DNA of 64,000 nt from a beta proteobacterium AAP65 (GTDB lineage Bacteria; Pseudomonadota; Gammaproteobacteria; Burkholderiales; Burkholderiaceae_C): contig LJHW01000022.1 in assembly GCA_001295865.1 (NCBI GenBank), positions 1 through 64,000 on the forward strand, read 5' to 3'. The position numbers were made by a program, and so were the translations under genes. Positions 32,932-41,729 of this stretch are shown in pieces. Every line of letters begins with the position of its first letter. The stretch's first letter is position 1. Under the pieces are notes generated by a model. The model saw nothing but the letters and a program-made list of their open reading frames with translations. It searched no databases and had not been told where the DNA came from.

Positions 32932-35133
32932 TCAGGCCTGCTGCAGCTGCTGTTTGATCGGCAGCTCGCGGATGCGCTTGCCGGTGGCCGCGAAGATGGC
33001 ATTCAGCACCGCCGGTGCCGCCACGGCGATGGTGGGCTCGCCCACGCCGCCCCAGAAGCCGCCCGAAGGCATGACGATGGTCTCGACCTTGGGCATCTCG
33101 GCGATGCGCATCGACGGGTAGGTGTCGAAGTTGCGCTGCTCGATGCGGCCGTCCTTCACCGTGCACTCTTCGTAGAGCATCGCGCTCAGGCCGTAGACGA
33201 AGCTGCCTTCCACCTGGGCCTCGATCTGCTGCGGGTTCACCGCATAGCCGCAGTCGGTGGCCGCCACGATGCGGTGGATCTTCAGCTGCCCCTTCGCGCC
33301 CACCGAGATCTCGGCGCAGGCCGCCACATAACTGCCGAAGCCGTGCGTCACGCACAGGCCGCGGTGCACCTTCTGGCCGTCGATGTCGGCCGCGGGCTTC
33401 TCCCAGCCCACCCGAGCGGCCACCGCGTTCAGCACCGCCAGGTGCTTCGGGTGTTGGGCCATCAGCTTGCGGCGCAGGGCCAGCGGGTCTTGCTGCGTGG
33501 CGTGCGCGATCTCGTCGATGAAACACTCCAGGTAGACCGCGTTCTGGTTCAGGTTCACACCGCGCCAGAAGCCCGGTGGCACGTGCGGGTTGCGCATCGC
33601 ATGGTCGACCAGCAGGGCCGGGAAGCTGTAGCCGATCATGGCCTCGCCGCCGCCGTTGTTCAGGCCCTGGAACATCACCGGGTCGCGCCCGTCGCGGATG
33701 GCCTGCGGCGCCACGCCGGCCAGGATGCTCTGGCCGCTGATGCGCATGTGCAGGCCGGTGATGTTGCCTTGCGCGTCCAGCCCGGCCGTCATCTTGGCCT
33801 GGGTGATGGGGTGGTAGCGCCCCTGGGTCATGTCTTCTTCGCGCGACCACAGCAGCTTCACAGGGGTGCCGGGCATCTGCTTGGCGATGAGCACGGCCTG
33901 GGTGATCCAGTCTTGCACCGCGCCGCGGCGGCCGAAACCACCGCCGAGGTCGATCTTGTAGACCTCGCACTGCGCTGCCGGCAGGCCCGCGGCCTGTGCC
34001 GCGGCAGCCAACGAGGCCTCGCCGTTCTGCGTGGGCGTCCAGACCTCGCAGCGCTCGGCCGTCCACTTGGCCGTGGCGTTCATCGGCTCCATCGTCGCGT
34101 GGTTCTGGCGTGGGTAGGCGTACACCGCCTCCACCTTGCGCACCGCACCGGCCAGCGCGGCCTTCACGTCGCCGTTGCTGTTGCCCACCACGGCCTGCGG
34201 CGCGTCAAGACCGGCCTTCAGCACGGCGTTGAAGTCGGCCTGCTGCACGTTGGCGTGCGCGCCGAAATCCCATTGCACGGGCAGTGCGTCGAGCGCCTTT
34301 TTGGCGCGCCACCAGGTGTCGGCCACCACGGCCACGGCGTTGTCGCCCACGGCCAGCACCTTCTTCACGCCGGGCATCTTTTCCACCGCGGCGGCGTCGT
34401 AGCTCTTGAGCTTGCCGCCGAACACCGGGCAGGCGTTGATGGCGGCGTTCAGCATGCCGGGCAGTTGCAGGTCGGCACCGAAGACCTTCTTGCCGTTGAC
34501 CTTGTCGGCCGTGTCCAGGCGCGCCATGCGCTGGCCGATCAGCTTCCAGTCCTTCGGGTCTTTCAGCGGGATGTCGGCGGCGGCCGGCGGCGTCAGCTTC
34601 GCGGCCGCGGCGGCCACCTGGCCGTAGCTCGCCTTGCGGCGGCTGGCAGCGTGGGTGATGACGCCCTTGCTCACGGTGCATTCGGCGGCCGGCACCTGCC
34701 ATGTCTCGGCGGCGGCCTGCACCAGCATCAGCCGGGCGCTGGCGCCGCCCTTGCGCACGTAGTCGTGGCTGGCACGGATGCCGCGGCTGCCGCCCGTGCC
34801 GAAGTCGCCCCAGGGGCGCTTGCGCGCCAGGCTCTGGCCCGGCGTGGGGTACTCGGTGGTCACCTTCGCCCAGTCGCATTCCAGCTCTTCGGCCACCATC
34901 TGCGCCAGGCCGGTGAGCGTGCCCTGGCCCATCTCGCTGCGCGCGATGCGGATGATCACCTGGTCATCGGGCTGGATCACGACCCAGGCGTTGACCTCGG
35001 GCACCTGCCCCTGCGCCGCGGCGCTGGTGGGAAAGCCGAAGACGAAGCCCCCGGTCACGGCGGTGGAGACGGCGGCCGTGGCGGCCGCGCCGGTGCCGAT
35101 GAACTGGCGGCGGTTCAGCGTGGGGGCCTTCAT
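32932..35133 (-). CDS. Isoquinoline 1-oxidoreductase-type molybdenum hydroxylase, large subunit (IorB-like)
   Basis: A 733-residue periplasmic Mo-cofactor hydroxylase large subunit. The N-terminus is a Tat signal with [20 protein letters not shown]. Cofactor-binding landmarks follow: [58 protein letters not shown] and the terminal [20 protein letters not shown] with the catalytic Glu. Length and domain order match IorB proteins, which hydroxylate N-heteroaromatics or oxidise aldehydes. The ATG overlaps the small-subunit stop (35130-35133). No dedicated cytochrome subunit follows; instead soxX begins 15 bp downstream. Confidence 0.9.
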   Translation of the reverse strand: MKAPTLNRRQFIGTGAAATAAVSTAVTGGFVFGFPTSAAAQGQVPEVNAWVVIQPDDQVIIRIARSEMGQGTLTGLAQMVAEELECDWAKVTTEYPTPGQSLARKRPWGDFGTGGSRGIRASHDYVRKGGASARLMLVQAAAETWQVPAAECTVSKGVITHAASRRKASYGQVAAAAAKLTPPAAADIPLKDPKDWKLIGQRMARLDTADKVNGKKVFGADLQLPGMLNAAINACPVFGGKLKSYDAAAVEKMPGVKKVLAVGDNAVAVVADTWWRAKKALDALPVQWDFGAHANVQQADFNAVLKAGLDAPQAVVGNSNGDVKAALAGAVRKVEAVYAYPRQNHATMEPMNATAKWTAERCEVWTPTQNGEASLAAAAQAAGLPAAQCEVYKIDLGGGFGRRGAVQDWITQAVLIAKQMPGTPVKLLWSREEDMTQGRYHPITQAKMTAGLDAQGNITGLHMRISGQSILAGVAPQAIRDGRDPVMFQGLNNGGGEAMIGYSFPALLVDHAMRNPHVPPGFWRGVNLNQNAVYLECFIDEIAHATQQDPLALRRKLMAQHPKHLAVLNAVAARVGWEKPAADIDGQKVHRGLCVTHGFGSYVAACAEISVGAKGQLKIHRIVAATDCGYAVNPQQIEAQVEGSFVYGLSAMLYEECTVKDGRIEQRNFDTYPSMRIAEMPKVETIVMPSGGFWGGVGEPTIAVAAPAVLNAIFAATGKRIRELPIKQQLQQA

Positions 35134-35627
35134 GCGGCGCTCCGGGTGACGTGCACGATGTCCAGGCCCGCGGTCTTCGTGACCCCGGCAGCTTCCTTGA
35201 TGGCCGCGCGCACGCGGTTGAAGGTGCCGCAGCGGCAGATGTTGGTGATCTCCGCGTCGATATCGGCGTCGGTGGGTTTGGGCTTCTTCTTCAGCAGGGC
35301 CGCGGCAGCCATCAGCATGCCGCTCTGGCAGTAGCCGCACTGCGGTACGTCGTTGTTGACCCAGGCCTTCTGCAGCGCGTTCAGGCCCTTGGGCGACAGA
35401 CCCTCGATGGTGATCACCTTCTGGCTGGGCTGCACCGCCGAGACCGGCATCACGCAGCTGCGCACCGGGTTGCCGTCGATGTGCACCGTGCAAGAGCCGC
35501 ACTGCGCCACGCCGCAGCCGTACTTCGTGCCCGTCAGGCCCAGGTGTTCACGCAGCACCCACAGCAGCGGGGTGTCGGGCTCGGCGGGATGCTGTCGCAC
35601 CTGGCCATTGACGTTCAGACGCGTCAT
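35130..35627 (-). CDS. (2Fe-2S)-binding small subunit of molybdenum hydroxylase (IorA-like)
   Basis: A 165-residue iron-sulfur subunit. The plant-type [2Fe-2S] cluster is bound by [20 protein letters not shown] plus Cys58 (VRSCVMP). The second cluster is bound by [11 protein letters not shown] and [11 protein letters not shown], all intact. It has no signal of its own and is co-exported with the Tat-signal large subunit. AGGAG lies before the ATG. It is first in the operon iorA-iorB-soxX-soxY-soxZ-soxA-DUF1415. Confidence 0.93.
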   Translation of the reverse strand: MTRLNVNGQVRQHPAEPDTPLLWVLREHLGLTGTKYGCGVAQCGSCTVHIDGNPVRSCVMPVSAVQPSQKVITIEGLSPKGLNALQKAWVNNDVPQCGYCQSGMLMAAAALLKKKPKPTDADIDAEITNICRCGTFNRVRAAIKEAAGVTKTAGLDIVHVTRSAA

Positions 35628-35707
35628 CGGGGTCTCCTGGCGGTTGCTGTTAGAGACGCCGATGATGGCCCGTGTGAACCACCCCCGCCTTCAGTCGGGT
35701 TTGCGGT

Positions 35708-36019
35708 TCAGTGCAGCTTGTCTTTGCCGTCCTTGCCGTTCTTGCGCTCATGGAAACGGTCGGGCCTGTAAACGTTGCCTTCGCGTTCCACCTGCGCAGC
35801 CCGCCGGGCGCGCTCGATGAGGGCTTCGGCCGCCTCGCGGGCCTGCCGCGGGTCGGGCTGTCGGGGCGGCGCTGGCGCGCGCCGGGCGGCGCTGGTCCGC
35901 CGCCACCAGGCCGAGGCGCGCTGGCGCAAACCCTGGGTTCGCGCCGGGCCGAGCAGCATGCTGCCCCACACGAGCGCGCAGAACACCAACCCCAATACCG
36001 CGAAAACCTGGTCAGCCAT
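35708..36019 (-). CDS. Small single-TM protein of unknown function
   Basis: A 103-residue protein with one N-terminal transmembrane helix (VFAVLGLVFCALVWGSMLLG), then a basic amphipathic helix (ARREAAEALIERARR-like) and a Lys/Asp-rich tail (ERKNGKDGKDKLH). It resembles no family I recognise. It is divergent from the caspase-fold protein gene and separate from the sox operon. The reading frame and codon choice look coding (strong G/C at third positions), so I treat it as real. Confidence 0.6.
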   Translation of the reverse strand: MADQVFAVLGLVFCALVWGSMLLGPARTQGLRQRASAWWRRTSAARRAPAPPRQPDPRQAREAAEALIERARRAAQVEREGNVYRPDRFHERKNGKDGKDKLH

Positions 36020-36203
36020 GGCCGGAATCTAGCGCGCTTGCGGCCGCGATGGGCCGGGCCGGGGCAGCAAATCTGCGCCGCATCTGGCACCGGCCCGCTC
36101 TTGGAGGGATGGCACCCGGCCCCCGCCTTCCGCTATGGTGCGGGCTTCGCGCGCGCGAAACGGGGCCGGCCCGGCACCCGGCGCTGCGCCGGCTGCCGCC
36201 ACC

Positions 36204-37283
36204 ATGCCTCTGCACCTGCCTGCCACCGCACGTCTGCTGCCCGCCCGGCTATGGCTGGGCGCCTGCGCCTTGATGTTGCTCATCGCGGCCGAGCCCGCCG
36301 ACGCCGCCCGCCTGGCACTGCTGGTGGGCAACGACCGCTACCAGCACGTCACCCCGCTGCGCAACGCGCGCAATGACGCGCAATCGCTGGCCAAGGAACT
36401 GCAGGCCGCCGGCTTCCAGGTCACCACCGTGCTCGACGGCACCCGCGAGCAGATGCACGACCAGATCGACGGCTTTCTGCGCCGCATCGAAAAGGGCGAC
36501 GAGGTGGTGTTCTTCTTCAGCGGCCACGGCTCGCAACCGCCGCAGCTGGGGCCTTACCTGCTGCCGGTGGACATCAAGGTCACGGGCGAACGCGCCATCC
36601 AGCGCGACGGTCTCTCGCTGGAGCAGCTGGTGGACGACCTCAACCAGCGCGCGCGCTTTTCGCTGGTGATCGTCGACGCCTGCCGCGACGACCCCTTCCG
36701 CGCCACCACGGCCGGGCGCTCGCTGCCGCCCGGGTCTTCACTCTCGCGCATCGAGCCGCCCAAGGGCTCGATGATCATCATGGCCGCCTCCAAAGGCCAG
36801 CAGGCGCTCGACCGCCTCGGCGACAACGACCCGGTGCCCAACGGCCTGTTCACGCGCGAGCTGATCAAGCAGATGCGCAACGTGGGCCTGTCGGCCGCCG
36901 AAATGCTCAAGCGTGTGCGCAGCAGCGTCGAGACCAAGGCTTCGGCCGTGAACCACCAGCAGCGGCCTTCGCTGGTGGACGAAAGCTCCACCGACTTTTT
37001 CTTCTACCCGCCCAAACCCGGCAGCGCCGTGGCCACCCCGGGCCCGGTGCTGCCGGCCACCGTGCCCGCGGCGCTCGCCCCGGCCGCGCAGCCGGCGCCG
37101 CGCCAGGGCGGCACGCCCGAGCCGGCCGCCGTCTCGCCGGCCAATGCCTTGCAGGCGGAGTTCGAAGCCTGGGACCGCGCTGCCAACAGCAAACGCCGTG
37201 AAGACTACGAGGCCTACCTGCGCGCCTATCCCAAAGGCCGCTACGTCGAACGTGTGCGCGAGGCGCTGAAGCAGTTGCCCTGA
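36204..37283 (+). CDS. Exported caspase-family (C14) protease with repeat-type C-terminus
   Basis: A 359-residue protein. Residues 1-34 form a signal peptide (LWLGACALMLLIAAEPADAA). The caspase p20-like domain (about 36-245) starts RLALLVGNDRYQHVTPLRNA and carries the catalytic His108 in FFSGHGSQ and Cys160 in IVDACRDDPF. A Pro/Ala linker (about 275-315) leads to a short C-terminal helical repeat (EFEAWDRAANSKRREDYEAY, then YPKGRYVERVREAL). This is the pattern of bacterial metacaspase-like proteins found in the periplasm. Substrate and role unknown. ATG 36204 directly precedes the signal sequence; the frame is open upstream from 36135. Confidence 0.85.
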   Translation: MPLHLPATARLLPARLWLGACALMLLIAAEPADAARLALLVGNDRYQHVTPLRNARNDAQSLAKELQAAGFQVTTVLDGTREQMHDQIDGFLRRIEKGDEVVFFFSGHGSQPPQLGPYLLPVDIKVTGERAIQRDGLSLEQLVDDLNQRARFSLVIVDACRDDPFRATTAGRSLPPGSSLSRIEPPKGSMIIMAASKGQQALDRLGDNDPVPNGLFTRELIKQMRNVGLSAAEMLKRVRSSVETKASAVNHQQRPSLVDESSTDFFFYPPKPGSAVATPGPVLPATVPAALAPAAQPAPRQGGTPEPAAVSPANALQAEFEAWDRAANSKRREDYEAYLRAYPKGRYVERVREALKQLP

Positions 37284-37308
37284 GGCCGCCGGCCGGGCGC
37301 CGTGGCGC

Positions 37309-38241
37309 TCAGGCCAGGTGCTCGGTCAGCAGGGTCGACAGCATCGGCAACGCCTGCTCCAGCAGCGGCCCGCGAGGACGCTGCGCCGACGTGGCCAGCC
37401 ACAGCGTGGCGGCCAGCTCGCTGGCCACGGCCCCCCGGCGCGCGGGCAGTTGCACCGGTCGGGCGCGCAGTTCGTTTTCACGCCCGCTGGCCCGGATGGC
37501 GTTGAGCGACAGCACGGCGTGCAGCGGGTGGCGCTGCACGAGGTCGAGGATGGCCGGCACGCTCTCGATCTCCAGCCCCACGCGCGGCTTGAGGCCGGCC
37601 TCGGCCATCACCGTCTCCAGGCGCATGCGGATGGCGTGCGGCCGGCTCGGCATGGCGAGTTCGCGCGTGGCCAGCGTGGCCAGGTCCAGCGGGCGCGCCA
37701 CGAGCGCGGCGCCGGCTTCGCGCGGCGTGCGCGCCGAAACCAGGTAAAGCGGCTCTTCCAGCACCGGCAGCAGCTCGAAGGCCGCCGCGGGCGTGGCGTT
37801 GTAGACCACGGCGCAGTCGATGCGGCCCTGGGCCAGCCACTCCAGCGTGTAGGTGGTCAGGCCCTCCACCACGGTGAGCGTGGCGCGCGGAAAACGCTCG
37901 CGGAACAGCTCCACCAGCGGCGCCGTGAGCGTGCGGCTCACGCTGGGCGGCAGGCCGATGCTGAGCAGGCCGGCGGCCATGCCGCGGTGTTCTTCCAGGT
38001 CTTGGCGCGCGCGCTCCAGCTGCTGCAGGATGCCGCGGCCGTGGCCCAGCAGGCGTGTGCCGGCCGGGGTGAGCGTGACACCGCGGCCGTTGCGTTCGAA
38101 CAGCGCCTGGCGAAGCTCGACCTCCAGCGCGCGCACCTGGCGGCTGAGCGCCGGCTGTGCCACGCGCAGCACGCTGGCCGCACGCGTGAAGCTGCCCAGC
38201 TCGGCCACCTGCACGAAGGTCTGCAGCTGCTTGAAATCCAT
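37309..38241 (-). CDS. LysR family regulator of the protocatechuate 4,5-cleavage operon
   Basis: A 310-residue LysR regulator. The helix-turn-helix is SFTRAASVLRVAQPALSRQVRALEVEL. The inducer-binding domain has GLLSIGLPPSVSRTLTAPLV and LEWLAQGRIDCAVVYN. It is divergent from the lig-type operon, and LysR proteins (LigR, PmdR) control such operons in Sphingobium and Comamonas, so the same job is inferred here. Palindromes at 38244-38258 and 38266-38276 lie directly upstream of its ATG. Confidence 0.88.
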   Translation of the reverse strand: MDFKQLQTFVQVAELGSFTRAASVLRVAQPALSRQVRALEVELRQALFERNGRGVTLTPAGTRLLGHGRGILQQLERARQDLEEHRGMAAGLLSIGLPPSVSRTLTAPLVELFRERFPRATLTVVEGLTTYTLEWLAQGRIDCAVVYNATPAAAFELLPVLEEPLYLVSARTPREAGAALVARPLDLATLATRELAMPSRPHAIRMRLETVMAEAGLKPRVGLEIESVPAILDLVQRHPLHAVLSLNAIRASGRENELRARPVQLPARRGAVASELAATLWLATSAQRPRGPLLEQALPMLSTLLTEHLA

Positions 38242-38243
38242 GC

Positions 38244-38276
38244 CGGCATGGTATGCCGAAACGGTCTAGCAGCTAG
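38244..38276. promoter_or_regulatory. Two palindromes upstream of the lig regulator, candidate LysR operator
   Basis: CGGCATGGTATGCCG (38244-38258, perfect 6-bp arms, 3-bp centre) and CTAGCAGCTAG (38266-38276, perfect 5-bp arms) follow one another between the LysR start codon and the binding-protein gene. LysR regulators bind interrupted palindromes in this position and often autoregulate; binding is inferred. Confidence 0.4.
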
Positions 38277-38356
38277 TGTGGCCATGCGGTTGCAACATGG
38301 GCGGGCCGATCGAAGAATCCAGGGCTTCCGCGGCCTTGCTTTCTGCCCACCTCCGC

Positions 38357-39049
38357 ATGAACACCCCGGCCTCCGCGCTCACTGGCATTTCGTCCATGGC
38401 CACGCGCCACCTGCTGGCCGAACTGGCCGAGCGTTGCGCGCTGGCGGGCGGCCCGCGCGTGGCTTTTGAGAGCGTGGGCGGCGTAGATGCCGCACGCCGT
38501 GTGGCCGCCGGTGAGCAGTTCGATCTGGTCGTGCTGGCGTCCGACGCCATCGACGCCCTGCTCGCCGCCGGCCACGTGCAGGGCCCGCGTGTGGACCTGG
38601 TGCGTTCGGCCATGGTGGTGGCCGTGCCGGCCGGCGCGCCGCACCCGTCGCTGCACGACGAAGCCGCGCTGCGCGATGCCGTGGCCGCCGCGCCCAGCAT
38701 CGGCTACAGCACCGGGCCCAGCGGCAAGCACCTGCTGGCACTGGTGGCGCGCTGGGGCCTGCAAGACGCGCTGGCCGGCCGCCTGGTGCTGGCCCCGCCC
38801 GGCGTGCCCGTGGCCACGCTGGTGGCCCGCGGCCAGGCGGCCCTGGGCTTCCAGCAACTGCCCGAGTTCGCCGGCCAGCCCGGCATCGATGTGGTGGGCG
38901 AGTTGCCCGCCGCGGCCGCACAGACCACCACTTTCAGCGCGGCCCTGGGCCTGCAAGCCGCGCCGGGTGCTGCGGCGGTGCTGGCGCAGTTCCGCGGCCC
39001 CGACAACGCCGAGACGCACCGCCGCCACGGCCTGGCCCCCGCGGCCTGA
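38357..39049 (+). CDS. ModA-like substrate-binding-domain protein
   Basis: A 230-residue protein with a type-2 periplasmic-binding fold: NTPASALTGISSMATRHLLA, FDLVVLASDAIDALLAAGHV, SIGYSTGPSGKHLLALVARW and GQAALGFQQLPEFAGQPGID. The pattern is that of molybdate-binding ModA-like proteins. No signal peptide is evident, so it may be cytoplasmic, and no transporter genes accompany it. ATG 38357 is chosen; upstream in-frame ATGs extend into the promoter region. It is the first gene of the lig operon; role in it unknown. Confidence 0.75.
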   Translation: MNTPASALTGISSMATRHLLAELAERCALAGGPRVAFESVGGVDAARRVAAGEQFDLVVLASDAIDALLAAGHVQGPRVDLVRSAMVVAVPAGAPHPSLHDEAALRDAVAAAPSIGYSTGPSGKHLLALVARWGLQDALAGRLVLAPPGVPVATLVARGQAALGFQQLPEFAGQPGIDVVGELPAAAAQTTTFSAALGLQAAPGAAAVLAQFRGPDNAETHRRHGLAPAA

Positions 39050-39071
39050 ACAACAGACGGAGACCCTGCCC

Positions 39072-40100
39072 ATGATCATCGACATCCACGGCCACTACAC
39101 CACCGCGCCCAAGGCGCTGGAGACCTGGCGCAACGCGCAGATCGCCGGCATCAAGGATCCGGCTTCCATGCCGCGTGTGGCCGACCTGAAGATCATCGAC
39201 GACGAACTGCGCGAGACCATCGAGCTCAACCAGCTGGCCAAGATGCGCGAGCGCGGCAGCGACCTCACCATCTTCAGCCCGCGCGCCAGTTTCATGGCCC
39301 ACCACATCGGCGATTTCCAGGTCAGCAGCACCTGGGCCGCCATCTGCAACGAGCTCTGCTACCGCGTCAGCCAGCTCTTCCCGCAGCACTTCATCCCTGC
39401 GGCCATGCTGCCGCAGAGCCCGGGCGTGGACCCGGCCACCTGCATCCCCGAGCTGGTGAAGTGCGTTGAGCAGTACGGCAACGTGGCGCTGAACCTGAAC
39501 CCCGACCCGAGCGGCGGCCACTGGACCAGCCCGCCCCTGACCGACCGCCACTGGTACCCCATCTACGAAAAGATGGTGGAGTACGGCATCCCGGCCATGG
39601 TGCATGTCAGCACCAGCTGCAACGCGTGTTTCCACACCACCGGCGCGCACTACATCAACGCCGACACCACGGCCTTCATGCAGCTGCTGCAGGGCGACTT
39701 GTTCAAGGATTTCCCGACGCTGAAGTTCATCATCCCGCACGGCGGGGGTGCCGCGCCTTACCACTGGGGCCGTTACCGCGGCCTGGCGCAAGAGCTGAAG
39801 AAGCCGCTGCTCACCGAGCACCTGCTGAACAACGTGTTCTTCGACACCTGCGTCTACCACCAGCCGGGCATCGACCTGCTGACCAAGGTGATCCCGGTGG
39901 CGAACATCCTTTTCGCCAGCGAAATGATCGGCGCGGTGCGCGGCATCGACCCCGAGACCGGCTTCAACTACGACGACACCAAGCGCTACATCGAGGCCAG
40001 CACGCAGCTGAGCACGGCCGAGAAACACGCCATCTACGAAGGCAATGCGCGCCGTGTCTACCCGCGGCTGGATGCCGCCCTGAAAGCCCAAGGACTCTGA
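39072..40100 (+). CDS. ligJ: 4-Oxalomesaconate hydratase
   Basis: A 342-residue amidohydrolase-fold hydratase that adds water to 4-oxalomesaconate to give 4-carboxy-4-hydroxy-2-oxoadipate. The metal-binding IDIHGHYTT opens the protein. [39 protein letters not shown] and [19 protein letters not shown] are characteristic of LigJ and its Comamonas equivalent PmdF. Length equals that of LigJ. It lies between the binding-protein gene and ligK, with gaps of 22 and 2 bases. Confidence 0.92.
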   Translation: MIIDIHGHYTTAPKALETWRNAQIAGIKDPASMPRVADLKIIDDELRETIELNQLAKMRERGSDLTIFSPRASFMAHHIGDFQVSSTWAAICNELCYRVSQLFPQHFIPAAMLPQSPGVDPATCIPELVKCVEQYGNVALNLNPDPSGGHWTSPPLTDRHWYPIYEKMVEYGIPAMVHVSTSCNACFHTTGAHYINADTTAFMQLLQGDLFKDFPTLKFIIPHGGGAAPYHWGRYRGLAQELKKPLLTEHLLNNVFFDTCVYHQPGIDLLTKVIPVANILFASEMIGAVRGIDPETGFNYDDTKRYIEASTQLSTAEKHAIYEGNARRVYPRLDAALKAQGL

Positions 40101-40102
40101 CC

Positions 40103-40786
40103 ATGTACGAACTCGGCGTCGTCTACCGCAACATCACGCGCACCCCGGCGCACATCGCCGACCAGCTGGCGCACTTCGGCAGCGCCACGGTGCACGAGGC
40201 CATGGGCCGCGTGGGCCTGCTGCACACCGGCATGCGGCCCATCTACAGCGGCGCGCAGGTCAGCGGCACCGCCGTCACCGTGCTGCTGCACCCGGGTGAC
40301 AACTGGATGATGCATGTGGTGGCCGAGCAGATACAGCCGGGCGACATCGTCATCGCAGCCATCACCGCGCCTTGCACCGACGGCTATTTCGGCGATCTGC
40401 TGGCCACGTCTTTCCAGGCCCGCGGCGCACGTGCGCTGGTCATCGACGCCGGCGTGCGCGACGTGAAGACGCTCACCGAGATGCGCTTCCCGGTGTGGAG
40501 CAAGGCCATCAGCGCCAAGGGCACGATCAAGGCCACCTTGGGCAGCGTGAACATCCCCGTGGTGTGCGCCGGCGCGCTGGCGCACCCGGGCGACGTGGTG
40601 GTGGCCGACGACGACGGCGTGGTCTGCGTGCCGCGCGCCATGGCCGAAGCCACGCTGGCCGCCGCCACGAAGCGCGAGGCCAACGAAGGCGAGAAACGCG
40701 CCCGGCTGGCGGCCGGCGTGCTGGGCCTGGACATGTACAAGATGCGCGAGCCGCTGGCCCAGGCCGGCCTGCGCTACATCGACTGA
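40103..40786 (+). CDS. ligK: 4-Carboxy-4-hydroxy-2-oxoadipate aldolase
   Basis: A 227-residue class II aldolase of the LigK/HMG family, cutting 4-carboxy-4-hydroxy-2-oxoadipate to pyruvate and oxaloacetate, the last step of the pathway. The RraA-like fold is shown by [16 protein letters not shown], the phosphate/pyruvate-binding [18 protein letters not shown] and [29 protein letters not shown] is the C-terminal family signature. It starts two bases after ligJ and is followed ten bases later by the dehydrogenase-like gene. Confidence 0.93.
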   Translation: MYELGVVYRNITRTPAHIADQLAHFGSATVHEAMGRVGLLHTGMRPIYSGAQVSGTAVTVLLHPGDNWMMHVVAEQIQPGDIVIAAITAPCTDGYFGDLLATSFQARGARALVIDAGVRDVKTLTEMRFPVWSKAISAKGTIKATLGSVNIPVVCAGALAHPGDVVVADDDGVVCVPRAMAEATLAAATKREANEGEKRARLAAGVLGLDMYKMREPLAQAGLRYID

Positions 40787-40796
40787 AGGCGCGACT

Positions 40797-41729
40797 GTGC
40801 GCATCGCCCTCATCGGCTATGGCGAGGTTGGCCGCATCCTGGCCGAAGACCTGGGTGCCGCCGGCCACCGCGTGCAGGCCCACGATCTGAAGCTGGCCGG
40901 CCCCAGCGCTGCCCCGCTGCGTGCCCATGCGGCAGCGCACGGCGTGGTGCTGTCAGACACGCAGGCCGATGCCGTGCGCGGTGCCGAGCTCGTGGTGAGC
41001 GCGGTCACGGCCAGCCAGGCCGTTGCTGTGGCCGAAGCCTGCGCCGCGGGCCTGGCCCCTGGCGCGGTTTTCCTCGACTTCAACAGCGCCAGCCCCGGCG
41101 CCAAGATCCAGGCCTCGCAGTGGGTCAATGCGGCCGGCGGCCGGTATGTGGAAGGCGCGGTGATGACCAGCGTGCCGCCCTACCGGCTGAAGGTGCCGCT
41201 GCTGCTGGGCGGGCCCGACGCAGCGGCGCTGAAGCCGCTGCTGGACACCTTGGGTTTTGCCGCCAAGGTGCACAGCGAACAGCTCGGCGTGGCCAGCGCC
41301 ACCAAGATGTGCCGCAGCGTGATGATCAAGGGCCTGGAGGCCATGGTCATCGAGAGCTTCACCGCCGCGCGCCACCACGGCGTGGAAGACGCGGTCATCG
41401 CTTCGCTGCAGGAAACCTTTCCCGGCATCGACTGGGAGAAGCAGGCCAGCTACTTCTTCCAGCGTGTCATCGAACACGGCCGCCGCCGCAGCGAAGAGGT
41501 GCGCGAGGTGGCCGTCACCGTGCGTGAAGCCGGGCTCGTGCCGCACAGCGCGGCGGGCACGGCCGAGCGCCAGGCGCACATCGCCGATCTTGCCGACGCG
41601 GGCGTGTTCGGCACCCGCGGTGAACCGGGTTTTGCACGCAGCGCCGACTGGCGCGTGGAAGCCGACCGCATCCTGACGGCTGCGGGAGCGGACCGCCTGC
41701 TGGCGGCCGTCAACAAGGACAAGACATGA
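40797..41729 (+). CDS. NAD(P)-dependent 6-phosphogluconate-dehydrogenase-like oxidoreductase (DUF1932)
   Basis: A 310-residue beta-hydroxyacid dehydrogenase-like protein. The N-terminal Rossmann motif is MRIALIGYGEVGRILAEDLG. LDFNSASPGAKIQASQWVNA and the conserved Lys in GVASATKMCRSVMIKGLEAM mark the catalytic region. The C-terminal part matches DUF1932. It uses a GTG start at 40797 and its stop overlaps pobA by one ATGA. Substrate is not evident; 4-oxalomesaconate tautomerase is missing from the cluster, but this fold would not replace an isomerase in an obvious way. Confidence 0.8.
   Translation: MRIALIGYGEVGRILAEDLGAAGHRVQAHDLKLAGPSAAPLRAHAAAHGVVLSDTQADAVRGAELVVSAVTASQAVAVAEACAAGLAPGAVFLDFNSASPGAKIQASQWVNAAGGRYVEGAVMTSVPPYRLKVPLLLGGPDAAALKPLLDTLGFAAKVHSEQLGVASATKMCRSVMIKGLEAMVIESFTAARHHGVEDAVIASLQETFPGIDWEKQASYFFQRVIEHGRRRSEEVREVAVTVREAGLVPHSAAGTAERQAHIADLADAGVFGTRGEPGFARSADWRVEADRILTAAGADRLLAAVNKDKT

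Noticed and set aside
32602-35334. A 910-codon plus-strand frame opposite iorA-iorB
   Set aside because: Antisense to a Tat-exported Mo hydroxylase with intact cofactor motifs.
40797-41729. The DUF1932 protein as the missing 4-oxalomesaconate tautomerase
   Set aside because: It has a complete Rossmann NAD(P) site and dehydrogenase Lys, and belongs to an oxidoreductase fold; there is no sequence reason to call it an isomerase.
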